From Prevotella sp. (lineage in GTDB: Bacteria; Bacteroidota; Bacteroidia; Bacteroidales; Bacteroidaceae): a stretch of DNA of 34,458 nucleotides. This document shows, piece by piece, positions 24,274-32,670 of the stretch. Numbering within the stretch: position 1 is the first letter of the stretch; the number at the start of each line of letters is the position of its first letter. Made by a program: the position numbers and the translations under genes. Under the pieces are notes generated by a model, which did no database searches, was not told the origin of the DNA, and saw only the letters and a list, made by a program, of their open reading frames with translations. The DNA lies in the NCBI GenBank assembly GCA_017471245.1, contig JAFUVB010000055.1:1-34458 (forward strand), in the 5' to 3' direction.

Positions 24274-25827
24274 TTACATTGGAATGTTACCATGCTTCTT
24301 TGCAGGCAGGCTCTCGCGCTTAGTGGCGAGCTGAGCCAGTGCACGGCAAATGCGGAAACGAGTGTTACGCGGTTCGATGACATCATCAATGTATCCATAC
24401 TTGGCTGCCTGATAAGGATTCTGGAACAGTTTCACGTATTCCTCTTCCTTCTCTGCCAGGAATGCCTTCGGATCTTCCTGACCCTTTGCTTCCTTTGCAT
24501 AGAGAACGGCAACGGCACCAGAAGCACCCATAACGGCGATCTCAGCGTTTGGCCATGCATAGTTGATGTCTGTGCGGAGCTGCTTGCAACCCATCACGAT
24601 GTGGCTGCCACCGTAGCTCTTGCGCAATGTTACTGTCACCTTTGGTACAGTAGCCTCGCCGAAGGCATAGAGCAGCTGTGCTCCGTGCAGGATCACTGCA
24701 TTGTACTCCTGTCCTGTTCCTGGGAGGAATCCCGGAACGTCGACGAGTGTCACAATAGGAATGTTGAAGGCATCGCAGAAGCGCACGAAGCGGGCACCCT
24801 TGCGGCTTGCATTCACGTCGAGCACACCTGCATAGGCGGCTGGCTGGTTGGCTACGATACCTACGCTCTGACCGTTGAAGCGTGCGAAACCCACGATGAT
24901 GTTCTTTGCGAACTTAGGCTGCACTTCGAAGAACTCGCCGTTGTCGACAATGGCAGAGATCACTTTGTACATGTCGTATGCCTTGTTCGGGTCGTCGGGC
25001 AGGATCTCGTTGAGAGAATCTTCCATGCGGTTGATGGGGTCGTTGCACTCTTTGCGCGGAGCTTCTTCCATGTTGTTGGAAGGAATGTAGCTGATCAGCG
25101 TCTTGATCATCTCGATTGCCTCTTCTTCTGTGCTTGCAGTGAAGTGGGTAACACCACTCTTTGAAGCGTGAACGCTGGCGCCTCCCAGATGCTCCTGGTC
25201 GATATCTTCACCTGTAACGGTCTTCACCACTTTCGGACCAGTAAGGAACATGTAGCTGGTATTCTCCATCATGAGGGTGAAGTCGGTAAGGGCGGGGGAG
25301 TAAACAGCACCACCTGCGCACGGACCGAAGATACCAGAGATCTGCGGAATCACACCGCTGGCGAGAATGTTGCGCTCGAAAATCTCAGCATAGCCTGCCA
25401 AGGCGTTTACGGCTTCCTGAATACGTGCACCGCCGGAGTCGTTGATACCGATGACGGGTGCGCCCATCTTCATACCGAGATCCATCACCTTGCAGATCTT
25501 CTCGGCCATCGTCTCTGACAGAGAACCGCCGTTCACGGTGAAGTCTTGTGCGAAAACGTACACCAGACGGCCGTCGATTGTACCTGAACCAGCCACAACG
25601 CCGTCGCCCAGATACTGCTTCTTCTCCATGCCGAAGTTGGTGCAACGATGCAGTTTGAACATGTCTACTTCCTCGAAGCTGCCTTCGTCAAGCAACATGT
25701 CGATGCGTTCACGAGCTGTATACTTGCCACGTGCATGCTGTTTCTCAATGGCTTTCTCGCCACCTCCAAGACGAGCCTGCTCGCGTTTTGCGATCAGCTC
25801 TTTAATCTTCTCTAATTGTTTGCTCAT
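24274..25827 (-). CDS. mmdA: Methylmalonyl-CoA carboxyltransferase alpha subunit
   Basis: 517 residues. It moves the carboxyl group from (S)-methylmalonyl-CoA to biotin, part of the succinate-propionate pathway; it can also act in propionyl-CoA carboxylase-type enzymes. The two crotonase-fold halves are clear: the first with [40 protein letters not shown] and [17 protein letters not shown] (acyl-CoA binding), the second with [24 protein letters not shown] and [24 protein letters not shown], and [11 protein letters not shown] near the end. Length is normal. It lies between the epimerase and the small subunit on the same strand. Confidence 0.92.
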   Translation of the reverse strand: MSKQLEKIKELIAKREQARLGGGEKAIEKQHARGKYTARERIDMLLDEGSFEEVDMFKLHRCTNFGMEKKQYLGDGVVAGSGTIDGRLVYVFAQDFTVNGGSLSETMAEKICKVMDLGMKMGAPVIGINDSGGARIQEAVNALAGYAEIFERNILASGVIPQISGIFGPCAGGAVYSPALTDFTLMMENTSYMFLTGPKVVKTVTGEDIDQEHLGGASVHASKSGVTHFTASTEEEAIEMIKTLISYIPSNNMEEAPRKECNDPINRMEDSLNEILPDDPNKAYDMYKVISAIVDNGEFFEVQPKFAKNIIVGFARFNGQSVGIVANQPAAYAGVLDVNASRKGARFVRFCDAFNIPIVTLVDVPGFLPGTGQEYNAVILHGAQLLYAFGEATVPKVTVTLRKSYGGSHIVMGCKQLRTDINYAWPNAEIAVMGASGAVAVLYAKEAKGQEDPKAFLAEKEEEYVKLFQNPYQAAKYGYIDDVIEPRNTRFRICRALAQLATKRESLPAKKHGNIPM

Positions 25828-25889
25828 TTTTTTTGTTTGTTTAGGAAATGAAAAAACGGGTTTTCATTTTTCCATTATTTCTTTCTTGA

Positions 25890-26294
25890 TTAATGCTCGC
25901 AAAGTTCTGTCAGGATACCGCAGGTTGATTTCGGATGCAGGAACGCGATGTTCAGGTTCTCTGCGCCCTTGCGTGGAGCCTTGTCAATCAGGCGGATGCC
26001 CTTCTCGTCGCACTCTGCCAGTGCGTTGGCAACACCGTCTTCAATGCAGAAAGCTACGTGATGAACACCCTTGTTGCCCTTGTCGAGCCACTTCTGGATG
26101 GTGCTCTCAGGCGATGTCGGCTCAAGCAGCTCGAGCTTAACCTCACCGCACTTCAGGAAAGCTGTCTTCACTTTCTGGTCCTCTACTACTTCTACAGCAT
26201 AACAATCCAGTCCCAATACTTCCTTGAAGTATGGCAGAGCCTCTTCGATGCTCTGTACTGCAATACCCAAATGTTCAATGTGTGAAATCTTCAT
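25890..26294 (-). CDS. mce: Methylmalonyl-CoA epimerase
   Basis: 134 residues. It interconverts the R and S forms of methylmalonyl-CoA, supplying the decarboxylase. It is a vicinal-oxygen-chelate fold protein: HIEHLGIAV (5-13) supplies His8, GVHHVAF (76-82) gives His79, and LTELCEH ends with the Glu130 ligand; the fourth metal position falls at Glu55 (KLELLEP). First gene of the operon, with its stop 62 bp before mmdA and its own -7 box upstream (26335-26342). Confidence 0.93.
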   Translation of the reverse strand: MKISHIEHLGIAVQSIEEALPYFKEVLGLDCYAVEVVEDQKVKTAFLKCGEVKLELLEPTSPESTIQKWLDKGNKGVHHVAFCIEDGVANALAECDEKGIRLIDKAPRKGAENLNIAFLHPKSTCGILTELCEH

Positions 26295-26334
26295 AATGAC
26301 AATTAAATAGTTGTTATTAAATTATTAGATGTTG

Positions 26335-26366
26335 CAAAGGTACACATTATTTTTCATAGCAGCAAC
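26335..26366 (-). promoter_or_regulatory. Promoter of the methylmalonyl-CoA operon
   Basis: In minus sense GTTG (26363-26366) and TACCTTTG (26335-26342) are 20 bp apart. The start codon of mce is 40 bp downstream. It overlaps no other gene; the upstream TonB-dependent receptor ends at 26386. Confidence 0.65.
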
Positions 26367-26385
26367 AAAAATATACTTAATTTAT

Positions 26386-28803
26386 TCAAAACTCCAATAA
26401 AAGTCGTGCATTTATCTGCCTTCCGGTGAGATAATTCGGCACGGCATATTGGTGATTGGTCACATCGGTTATCCAATAGTATGAGTTTACGTTGTTGATT
26501 CCGAACAGGTTCAGGCAGTCGATGCCAAGCCAGATGTTGCGGAATCTGAATGGATTGTGCTTTTTCCCATTGCCGATAGGGGCGGTTGGAGCGCTCTGCG
26601 GGTCGTCGCTGCCCAGCAACCGGTAGCTCATTCCGATGTCGGCACGTTTGTATGCCGGTGCGCGGAAGGGCATCTGGTCGAGGTTACGGTGAGGTGCACC
26701 GAAGGGAAGACCGTCGGCAAACGCCAGTTTCAACGACATTTTCCATCGTTCCGTGCCGGGGAAGTAGTCTGTAAAATACATGTTCACCGCCCATTGCTGG
26801 TCGGTTGGCATGGGAATGCTCTTGCCGTTGATTCTCATTTTCGTGTCCATGAGCGACAGTGTGAGCCATGAGTCGCTGCCGGGAACGAATTCTCCATATA
26901 GCTTCAGGTCAAGTCCCATGGCATGTCCGCTGCATTGCTCGCTGGCATCGTAGATGATTTTCACGTTGTTCACGGTATATGGCACCAGGTTGCTCAGCAA
27001 CTTGAAGTAGGCTTCGGCTGTGAACTTGAACGGGCGGTTGAGCATTTTGAACCGCTGGTCGTAGGCAGCAATGAAATGAATGGAGCGCTGGCTCTTGATT
27101 TTTCGGTTGAGCGTGGCATAGGTAATGCCCTCAATGGTGGTGGTGTCGCGCAGTTCCTTGAAGAAAGGTGCCTGATAATAAAGTCCTGTGGCTAAGCGAA
27201 TTGTCACGTCATTGTTAAAGGAAGGCACGATGCCCAGTGATAGGCGCGGGCTGAAGATGCTCTCGCGGTTGAAGTTCCAGTGAGAAAAGCGCACGCCATA
27301 GTTCAGCGTATAGAATGTGGTCTGGCTGCTGTTCATGAACTTATACGTATCCTGAGCATATACTTCCAGTCGGTTTGCGCGGAGTTCATTCTGCGAGTTG
27401 AGCGTGTAAACCAGCTGCAGGTCTTCGCCTGTATGTGGAATGCTGTATCCGCTGGAGTCTCTCATCTCATACTCCCGTGACTTTTCCTTCACTCGCTCTA
27501 TCTTATACGTCATGCCGGCCAGCAGGTCGTGGTGCTTCATCTTGTGGTTCACCATCAGTTTCACGCTTTGCACGTTGGCTTTCAGATAGTTGCGTGCGTG
27601 CTCCATATACGTTCCCACGCCCAGGTTCTCGCTCGTTTCGGTCTGTGTGAGCCAATACTGTCCCTGAATGTCATAGCGTTCCTGCTCATTGGTGTGGAAT
27701 GCCGAGTAGAGAAGCGACAGATGCGTGTTGTCTTTGATATGCCGCGTGAGCGTTGCCGTGCCGAAATAAGTGCGGAACACATCCTTTTCCCAGCCGTCGA
27801 AGTATACGCGGAACGACTTCACGTTCTCCATTGTTCCGAACCTTGTCTCGCGGTTCTCAGGGTAGAAGTTGTATTTGTTTTCCGAAATATCGCCGATCAC
27901 CTCTAACGACCAGTTCTTGTTTGGCTCGTATGTGAGGTAAGTCTGGTAGTCGAGAAAGTCGGGGCGATATTCTCCTTTCGTCTCCATGGTTCCCAAGAGA
28001 TACTTGGTTGTCTTGTATCTGATGCCGTTGCTCCATGTGAGGTTCTTGTTTGCCAAGCCTGCATAGCCGCTTGCTCCCAACAGACTGGCTGACACGGCAT
28101 ACTCCTGGCGCTTGGGTTTGCGGTATTGAATGTCGAGTGCCGATGACATCTTGTCGCCGTATTTCGCCTCATAGCCACCAGTTGAGAACCCTATTTTCTC
28201 CACCATGTCGGGGTTGATGATCGACAATCCTTCCTGCTGACCGCTTCTCACGAGGAACGGTCGGTAAACTTCCACATTATTTATATATACAGAGTTCTCG
28301 TCGAAAGAGCCGCCGCGCACGTTGTATTGGCTGGAGAGTTCGCTGTGGGTGGATACTCCTGCCTGGCTTTGGATCATTTCTTCCACCGCATTGCCTGTGG
28401 CTGTGGGTGATTGTTTCAAGTCTTTCGCATCCAACTGCTGTGTCTGTCCCGTCTGCCTCGTGCGCTCCGTCACCACCACTTCACCCAGTTCCTTGCTCTC
28501 GTCGAACAGCTGAATCTGCAGTGTCTGCTTACCTTTCGGGTTGCGAAGCACACGTGTTTTTGTCTTGTAGCCTATCATGGTGAACTTGATAACCACGCTG
28601 TCGGCAGTGTGGAGTGTCATCTTGAACTCGCCTTTCAGGTTGGTCATGGTCACCTTTCCCTGCTGAAGGCACGAAACGGTAGCCAGTTCCACGGGTGCCA
28701 TATTCTGGTCGGTCACGCGTCCTTGCAGCGTGAATGTCTGTGCAGCGGCATCCAAGCAGATGCCGAATACCAGCAGTAAGGCTATCGCGAAAAACTGTTT
28801 CAT
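26386..28803 (-). CDS. TonB-dependent outer-membrane receptor with carboxypeptidase-like head
   Basis: 805 residues. A signal peptide ends near residue 22 (CLDAAAQ). Residues about 24-105 form a CarboxypepD_reg-like domain (TLQGRVTDQNMAPVELATV... VVIKFTMIGYKTKTR), then LGEVVVTERTR leads to the plug (about 115-230, with YNVRGGSFDENSVYINNVEVYRP and EKIGFSTGGYEAKYGDKMSSALDIQ). A beta barrel follows and ends in a terminal Phe (NARLLLEF), as for BAM-inserted barrels. No SusD partner, anti-sigma or enzyme gene is adjacent, so the substrate is unknown. No clear promoter box was found in the short upstream gap, which holds a gene remnant (28852-28926). Confidence 0.88.
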   Translation of the reverse strand: MKQFFAIALLLVFGICLDAAAQTFTLQGRVTDQNMAPVELATVSCLQQGKVTMTNLKGEFKMTLHTADSVVIKFTMIGYKTKTRVLRNPKGKQTLQIQLFDESKELGEVVVTERTRQTGQTQQLDAKDLKQSPTATGNAVEEMIQSQAGVSTHSELSSQYNVRGGSFDENSVYINNVEVYRPFLVRSGQQEGLSIINPDMVEKIGFSTGGYEAKYGDKMSSALDIQYRKPKRQEYAVSASLLGASGYAGLANKNLTWSNGIRYKTTKYLLGTMETKGEYRPDFLDYQTYLTYEPNKNWSLEVIGDISENKYNFYPENRETRFGTMENVKSFRVYFDGWEKDVFRTYFGTATLTRHIKDNTHLSLLYSAFHTNEQERYDIQGQYWLTQTETSENLGVGTYMEHARNYLKANVQSVKLMVNHKMKHHDLLAGMTYKIERVKEKSREYEMRDSSGYSIPHTGEDLQLVYTLNSQNELRANRLEVYAQDTYKFMNSSQTTFYTLNYGVRFSHWNFNRESIFSPRLSLGIVPSFNNDVTIRLATGLYYQAPFFKELRDTTTIEGITYATLNRKIKSQRSIHFIAAYDQRFKMLNRPFKFTAEAYFKLLSNLVPYTVNNVKIIYDASEQCSGHAMGLDLKLYGEFVPGSDSWLTLSLMDTKMRINGKSIPMPTDQQWAVNMYFTDYFPGTERWKMSLKLAFADGLPFGAPHRNLDQMPFRAPAYKRADIGMSYRLLGSDDPQSAPTAPIGNGKKHNPFRFRNIWLGIDCLNLFGINNVNSYYWITDVTNHQYAVPNYLTGRQINARLLLEF

Positions 28804-28851
28804 TCCACTATATAACGCAATCTTCAGCGGATTATTGCGTAGAACCCTTTT

Positions 28852-28926
28852 TTAGAAGTGGCGGGAAGCATTCAATGAGGGAGTGTCATAACCGAGGTTT
28901 TCACCATAGCCAATCATCCTCAGCAT
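28852..28926 (-). pseudogene. Remnant of an AlbA/Schlafen-type ATPase gene
   Basis: The minus-strand frame reads MLRMIGYGENLG, then YDTPSLNASRHF and a stop. A 39-nt stretch (28890-28928) matches the intact AlbA-type gene at 30623-30661 at 38 positions, where the same residues are 367-378, the ATP-lid region. It begins one base past the stop of the YhcG-like gene. No intact gene can be built from it, so it is the scar of a lost or recombined copy. Confidence 0.75.
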
Positions 28927-28929
28927 ATA

Positions 28930-30081
28930 TCACCAGGCTCTTTCATCCATCACCTTACGCAGTTCCTCTTCCGTAGGCAAAACCTTTCTGACATCCTCGG
29001 CAGTCTTATAGGTGGCTACGCCCATAGGGTTATCGTATCCTTGTATCAGGAACTCTACAAAACTCTTGTCAGCCTGCTTACATAGAATAATGCCGACACT
29101 TGGGTTTTCAAACGGCTTTTTGATTTCAGAATCTAATATGCGCAGATAAGCACTCAACTGTCCAAGATACGCAGGTTTGAAGTCTCCGCGTTTTAATTCC
29201 ACAACCACCAAAGCAGCCAACTCACGATTATAAAATAGCAAATCAGGATAACTATGATGCCCATATTTCTCCAGATGATACTGATTGCCCACAAAGGTAA
29301 AATCTCTGCCAAAGGTCATGATGAAGTTTTTCACGTTCTGAATGATTGCTTGTTCCACCTCGCGCTCATCCACGTCAGCCTCATCTCTTGCTCCGATTTC
29401 TTCCACATTGATAAAGTCCAGCAGATACTCGTCCTTGAACATCTCTATGGCTCTTATTGCGTTTTTTGTCGTTGGAATTGCCTTTGCAAAGTTATTAGGC
29501 ATTTGTCCCTGATGGTGATACAAGTCGGCTTTCAATAAGTCGCGGAGCCTGTATTTGTCCCACTTGTTGAGATAAGTCTGATGGATATAGAAGATTCGCT
29601 CATCAATGTCTTCTGTCTTAGCAAGTATTTCATAGTGATGCGAAAAACTAATAGACAAAAATTCTTCGTATGGTAAATCGTTCGCCATTGGCGACCGATT
29701 TACAACGACCAGTGCATTTGCATCAATTTCCTGTTCATTGTTGTTGTGCTCCAAATCGTTCGCCATCGGCGACCGATTTACGATGAACTGCCATTGTTCA
29801 TAGAAAATTCGCATCTTTTTCAGGCTCGCAGAAGAAAACCCTCTCAGCCCAGGCAATTCGCGTTGCAATTGTTCACTGATTCTTTCGATAGCGCCTGTGC
29901 CCCAATATCCCTTTCGCGAGTGTTCAGAGATATAGCGGCCAATACCAAAGTACAGCGAAAGTTGTTCACGGTTCACCATCTTTGCAGCCCTGTATTGGCT
30001 CTGCAAAATAGCCAGCTTGATTGCCCTCACCGCCGAACGCAGTTCGGTGGGTAAAGTCAAGTTATCTTTCATTTCATCCAT
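28930..30081 (-). CDS. YhcG/DUF1016-type PDDEXK nuclease with inserted repeats
   Basis: 383 residues. The N-terminal DUF1016 domain (about 11-170) has LSLYFGIGRYISEHSRKGYWGTGAIERISEQLQ and GLRGFSSASLKKMRIFYEQW. The C-terminal PDDEXK nuclease domain (about 240-365) has the core YPDLLFYN (D280) and VVVELKRG (E295, K297), and YLGQLSAYLRILD. These proteins are PD-(D/E)XK superfamily nucleases reported near defence or mobile genes, with no settled function. Residues 101-110 and 127-136 are identical (VNRSPMANDL), inserted exactly where the DUF1016 domain links two helices. The gene starts after a 31-nt leader shared with the AlbA-type gene at 30225-31757. Confidence 0.85.
   Translation of the reverse strand: MDEMKDNLTLPTELRSAVRAIKLAILQSQYRAAKMVNREQLSLYFGIGRYISEHSRKGYWGTGAIERISEQLQRELPGLRGFSSASLKKMRIFYEQWQFIVNRSPMANDLEHNNNEQEIDANALVVVNRSPMANDLPYEEFLSISFSHHYEILAKTEDIDERIFYIHQTYLNKWDKYRLRDLLKADLYHHQGQMPNNFAKAIPTTKNAIRAIEMFKDEYLLDFINVEEIGARDEADVDEREVEQAIIQNVKNFIMTFGRDFTFVGNQYHLEKYGHHSYPDLLFYNRELAALVVVELKRGDFKPAYLGQLSAYLRILDSEIKKPFENPSVGIILCKQADKSFVEFLIQGYDNPMGVATYKTAEDVRKVLPTEEELRKVMDERAW
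29673..29703. repeat. In-frame near-palindromic 31-bp insert, copy 2 in protein order
   Basis: GTAAATCG (29673-29680) and CGATTTAC (29696-29703) are the tips; TCGCCA and TGGCGA sit inside, with three single-base mismatches. It encodes residues 127-136 of the nuclease. The other copy is at 29751-29781. Confidence 0.85.
29751..29781. repeat. In-frame near-palindromic 31-bp insert, copy 1 in protein order
   Basis: Same unit as at 29673-29703, starting 78 bp away. 29753-29781 and 29675-29703 differ at one base. It encodes residues 101-110 of the nuclease. Confidence 0.85.
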
Positions 30082-30084
30082 ATT

Positions 30085-30115
30085 TCTATAACGTTTTGTT
30101 TCTATCAGATATTAT
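30085..30115 (-). repeat. 31-nt leader repeat, copy in front of the YhcG-like gene
   Basis: Identical over 31 nt to 31761-31791. In both places it ends just before the start codon of the next minus-strand gene, within about 4 nt. The minus-strand text reads ATAATATCTGATAG, then AAACAAAACG and TTATAGA. It has no TAnnTTTG box, so it may be a leader or recombination scar rather than a promoter. Confidence 0.85.
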
Positions 30116-30221
30116 CTAATTCCCTGATGATCTCACCAATCATGTGCGGCTCATCATTGTTATGTTTAAACTCCACCCATCCCGTTTCGTCAGGGAGTTT
30201 GCAGAGTTCCGCCAGTACAAC
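30105..30221 (-). pseudogene. N-terminal AlbA_2 domain fragment
   Basis: In-frame between a TAG and a TGA the minus strand reads VVLAELCKLPDETGWVEFK, then HNNDEPHMIGEIIRELDNI and stop. This is the start of an AlbA_2-type domain (usual pattern LxKLPxExxWVEFKxNNxxPxxIGxxISALAN), with no start codon. It is broken off at the Asn of the ISALAN helix, exactly where the 31-nt repeat begins. It lies between the AlbA-type gene and the YhcG-like gene. Confidence 0.75.
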
Positions 30222-30224
30222 CTA

Positions 30225-31757
30225 CTAATTGCCAATTACCCATTTACCGGTTTTGCTGGGTCCCTCATAGTGTACGCCATATCGCTCTTTCAGGATTCGG
30301 AGATCCTTCAATATTGTGGTACGACCAACACCAATCATATCTGCGATTTGTTCGCGAGTAATCGACGGATTTCCTTTGATATGAGCAATAATCATGTCAA
30401 GTCGTTCTTGTGGAGACAACTTTTTGGTGCCACTTTTTCTGTTTTTGGGGTCACTTTTGGGGTCACTTTTGGGGTCACTTTTGGGGTCACTTTTGGGAGC
30501 AGTGCCCTCTATTCGTTTAATTGGGAGCACTAAGGCTACCTCGTCCACCTCTAAACGATTCTCCAATACAGGCTCTCCCCAAGCAGCCTGTTTCCAAGCG
30601 CCAAGTATCATCGGGAAACCAGAACCGAGGTTCTCACCATAGCCAATCATCCTCAGCATATTCTGCATCTTCGGGTTACGGGCTTTTGATACGCCACCCT
30701 CGTAGATGTCCTTCAAGGGTAGCATCAATAATCCAGGATTGCGGAATACCAAGCGGTCTTCATGCTTTTCTATCCGAAGCACACCAGACTCCAACAAAAT
30801 ATCAGCATGGATAATGGCGTTCGTAAATGCCTCGCGTACTGCTTTATGCAGTGGCGTGTCATCTACTCGCTGAATACCTTCCATGCGGAATGGACGCGGA
30901 AGGTCGAAAGTCACTTTGGGAATGACACGGCTAAAGAACTGATACAAATTGTTCTCCCAGCGTCCGTCGTAAGTCAATCGGTCACTATAACGCTCCTCAC
31001 CTATCAGATTGCAGAAGTCAATATAGTCCATCCTAAAGTTGGCAAACCGCTCTTGTATCGATAGTCCTTTGCCAAACATCATCAGTCCAGCCATCGTCAA
31101 GCCCTCTTTTCCTGTTTCACGGTCAACGATATAGCCACCAAGATTCTTCAGGAAAGTCTTGTCGTCCACTTCATTCCATACATGTCCCTCATTTCTAAAT
31201 TGGAATAGTGTGCGGTATCTGCGTAGCGTGTCTGGGTCAACATCATTCATGTCGTAATGCTCCATCAGTGCTCCGTCGTTTCCTCCCTCGTAAGAGTCAC
31301 GAATCATTGCCCTCACCTGTTGTTCCGTGCAGTGATAGTCACCTTCATGATTACGTTTGAACGTATTCTTATAAACATTCTCATTCAGATAGACAGGCTT
31401 TACATGCCAATCAGCCATCGGCACATGGATGCAGACAATTTGCTTGCCATCCACATCCACCACTTTCACATCACTATCCGACAGGATGTTGTCGCTCACC
31501 TTATTACTATTGATGGTGTTCCAGAAATCCTTGCGAATCTTTTCAACATCATCAACACCTTCTATCCGAAACCTCTTTGCAGGGTCTTTCTCCTTCAAGT
31601 CCTCAAAGACACCCAAAAGAATGGTTCCACCCATCGTATTTGCAAAGGCCGAATAGCTCTCCCAAACAGACTTGGGCACATCAGTTTTAGCCAGTTTCGC
31701 CTCCAACGTCAACCGCTCACCTTTTTGTAACAGTTTCTTTATGTCGTTCTTATTCAT
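30225..31757 (-). CDS. AlbA_2/Schlafen-type ATPase-like regulator with HTH
   Basis: 510 residues. The N-terminal AlbA_2 domain (about 8-150) includes LTLEAKLAKTD and SYSAFANTMGGTILLGVFED. A GHKL-like ATP-binding domain follows: HKAVREAFTNAIIHAD (304-319) is the N box and GYGENLGSGFP (372-382) the ATP lid. A low-complexity segment, PKSDPKSDPK, is repeated as KSDP units (421-438), encoded by a 12-bp tandem repeat. The C-terminal winged-helix (about 448-500) has SITREQIADMIGVGRTTILKDLRILK. Such proteins are common in mobile and defence islands, as putative regulators; direct targets are unknown. It lies between the WG-like gene and the nuclease. Another copy is present only as debris. Confidence 0.85.
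   Translation of the reverse strand: MNKNDIKKLLQKGERLTLEAKLAKTDVPKSVWESYSAFANTMGGTILLGVFEDLKEKDPAKRFRIEGVDDVEKIRKDFWNTINSNKVSDNILSDSDVKVVDVDGKQIVCIHVPMADWHVKPVYLNENVYKNTFKRNHEGDYHCTEQQVRAMIRDSYEGGNDGALMEHYDMNDVDPDTLRRYRTLFQFRNEGHVWNEVDDKTFLKNLGGYIVDRETGKEGLTMAGLMMFGKGLSIQERFANFRMDYIDFCNLIGEERYSDRLTYDGRWENNLYQFFSRVIPKVTFDLPRPFRMEGIQRVDDTPLHKAVREAFTNAIIHADILLESGVLRIEKHEDRLVFRNPGLLMLPLKDIYEGGVSKARNPKMQNMLRMIGYGENLGSGFPMILGAWKQAAWGEPVLENRLEVDEVALVLPIKRIEGTAPKSDPKSDPKSDPKSDPKNRKSGTKKLSPQERLDMIIAHIKGNPSITREQIADMIGVGRTTILKDLRILKERYGVHYEGPSKTGKWVIGN
30443..30497. repeat. 12-bp tandem repeat (TTTTGGGGTCAC) in the regulator gene
   Basis: Four full units (30443-30454, 30455-30466, 30467-30478, 30479-30490) and a 7-nt partial unit. 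Each unit equals four codons (KSDP), so gain or loss of units changes linker length without a frameshift. Confidence 0.9.
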
Positions 31758-31760
31758 ATC

Positions 31761-31791
31761 TCTATAACGTTTTGTTTCTATCAGATATTAT
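31761..31791 (-). repeat. 31-nt leader repeat, copy in front of the AlbA-type gene
   Basis: Identical to 30085-30115. The bases just before it (minus sense) read DISALYNI and a stop, like the AlbA_2 helix motif ISALxN, so this copy also seems to abut an AlbA_2 fragment, though only 8 codons remain. Confidence 0.85.
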
Positions 31792-31816
31792 ACAACGCAC
31801 TGATATCTTAACCTAT

Positions 31817-32659
31817 TCATGTACGGAGACTATCAACCCTATAGACAGCAGTTTCTCCTTTATAGTAGAATCTCACATACCCTTCAGGGTCTTTATAAAT
31901 ATAATTCCCTACTAAATTTCTGTGAGAATCCTCTTTCCCTCCCCATTTTATTTCATCAAAAACACATTTTATAACAATATTTCCAGTATCATTATTACGA
32001 ATCCCATACTTTCCCGTATTATCATCAATAATTATTTCATAGTCCTTATAAAAATTTTCTGGTTTATAACTAGAGAGTGTCATAATATTCTTTTCTCCAT
32101 GAACGTTTTTAGCAAAACTGAAAACAGTCACTTTACGTGTACGAATGCCAGCAACTTGTCCAGCTGCATTATATCGTGCTGTAGTTACATCATTATGTCC
32201 TACAACTCGGAGTGTCTTTCCCTTTATTGTGTTATAAACATCTAATTCTGTTGAACAATGCCGTACCATATTGTATACATCTGAATATTCATTATTTATT
32301 CCACGAACGAAATTACCCGTAGGTTTAAGGTCGCTACCATATTCTGGTAATGATTTTGTAAACTCTGCAAAAGGTAGCATTCGTACTTGTATCCCGTGTC
32401 TCTGCGACATACATATCACTATCACTCCACCTTTTGAGGCCATTTCTGATATTCTTCTTACAGACGAGTAGAGAATTACGTTTTCAATATTATTTGGTAC
32501 ATAAATCTCATCATACAATTCTAATTGAGATCCCGAACAATCATTAGATATAGGAATCTCTTTCAATTTATTCAAAGCTTTTTCTCCACGAATACGAAAT
32601 CGTCTACTTAAGTTTGATTGTTCCTCATCAATCGTTAATATTTTTGTTTCTTTCTTCAT
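31817..32659 (-). CDS. Protein of unknown function with one WG-like repeat
   Basis: 280 residues, no signal peptide or membrane segment, so probably cytoplasmic. A basic N-terminal stretch (about 15-35, SRRFRIRGEKALNKLKEI) is followed by a possible alpha/beta core (about 55-200) with VIVICMSQRHG. Residues 216-237 (GKYGIRNNDTGNIVIKCVFDEI) fit the WG repeat pattern, also seen several times in the adjacent PLD-like gene, whose stop lies 11 bp upstream. The pairing and the shared repeat suggest the two proteins act together. Codon and base use are AT-rich compared with the core genes. I do not recognise the family. Confidence 0.75.
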   Translation of the reverse strand: MKKETKILTIDEEQSNLSRRFRIRGEKALNKLKEIPISNDCSGSQLELYDEIYVPNNIENVILYSSVRRISEMASKGGVIVICMSQRHGIQVRMLPFAEFTKSLPEYGSDLKPTGNFVRGINNEYSDVYNMVRHCSTELDVYNTIKGKTLRVVGHNDVTTARYNAAGQVAGIRTRKVTVFSFAKNVHGEKNIMTLSSYKPENFYKDYEIIIDDNTGKYGIRNNDTGNIVIKCVFDEIKWGGKEDSHRNLVGNYIYKDPEGYVRFYYKGETAVYRVDSLRT

Positions 32660-32670
32660 GTTTTAATCCT

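Noticed and set aside
24292-25164. 290-codon plus-strand frame
   Set aside because: It is opposite the methylmalonyl-CoA carboxyltransferase and Cys/His-rich without any motif; a shadow.
30144-30533. 129-codon plus-strand frame with repeated GVTFGVTFG
   Set aside because: It is antisense to the 12-bp repeat and the end of the AlbA-type gene; the repeat makes it look protein-like.
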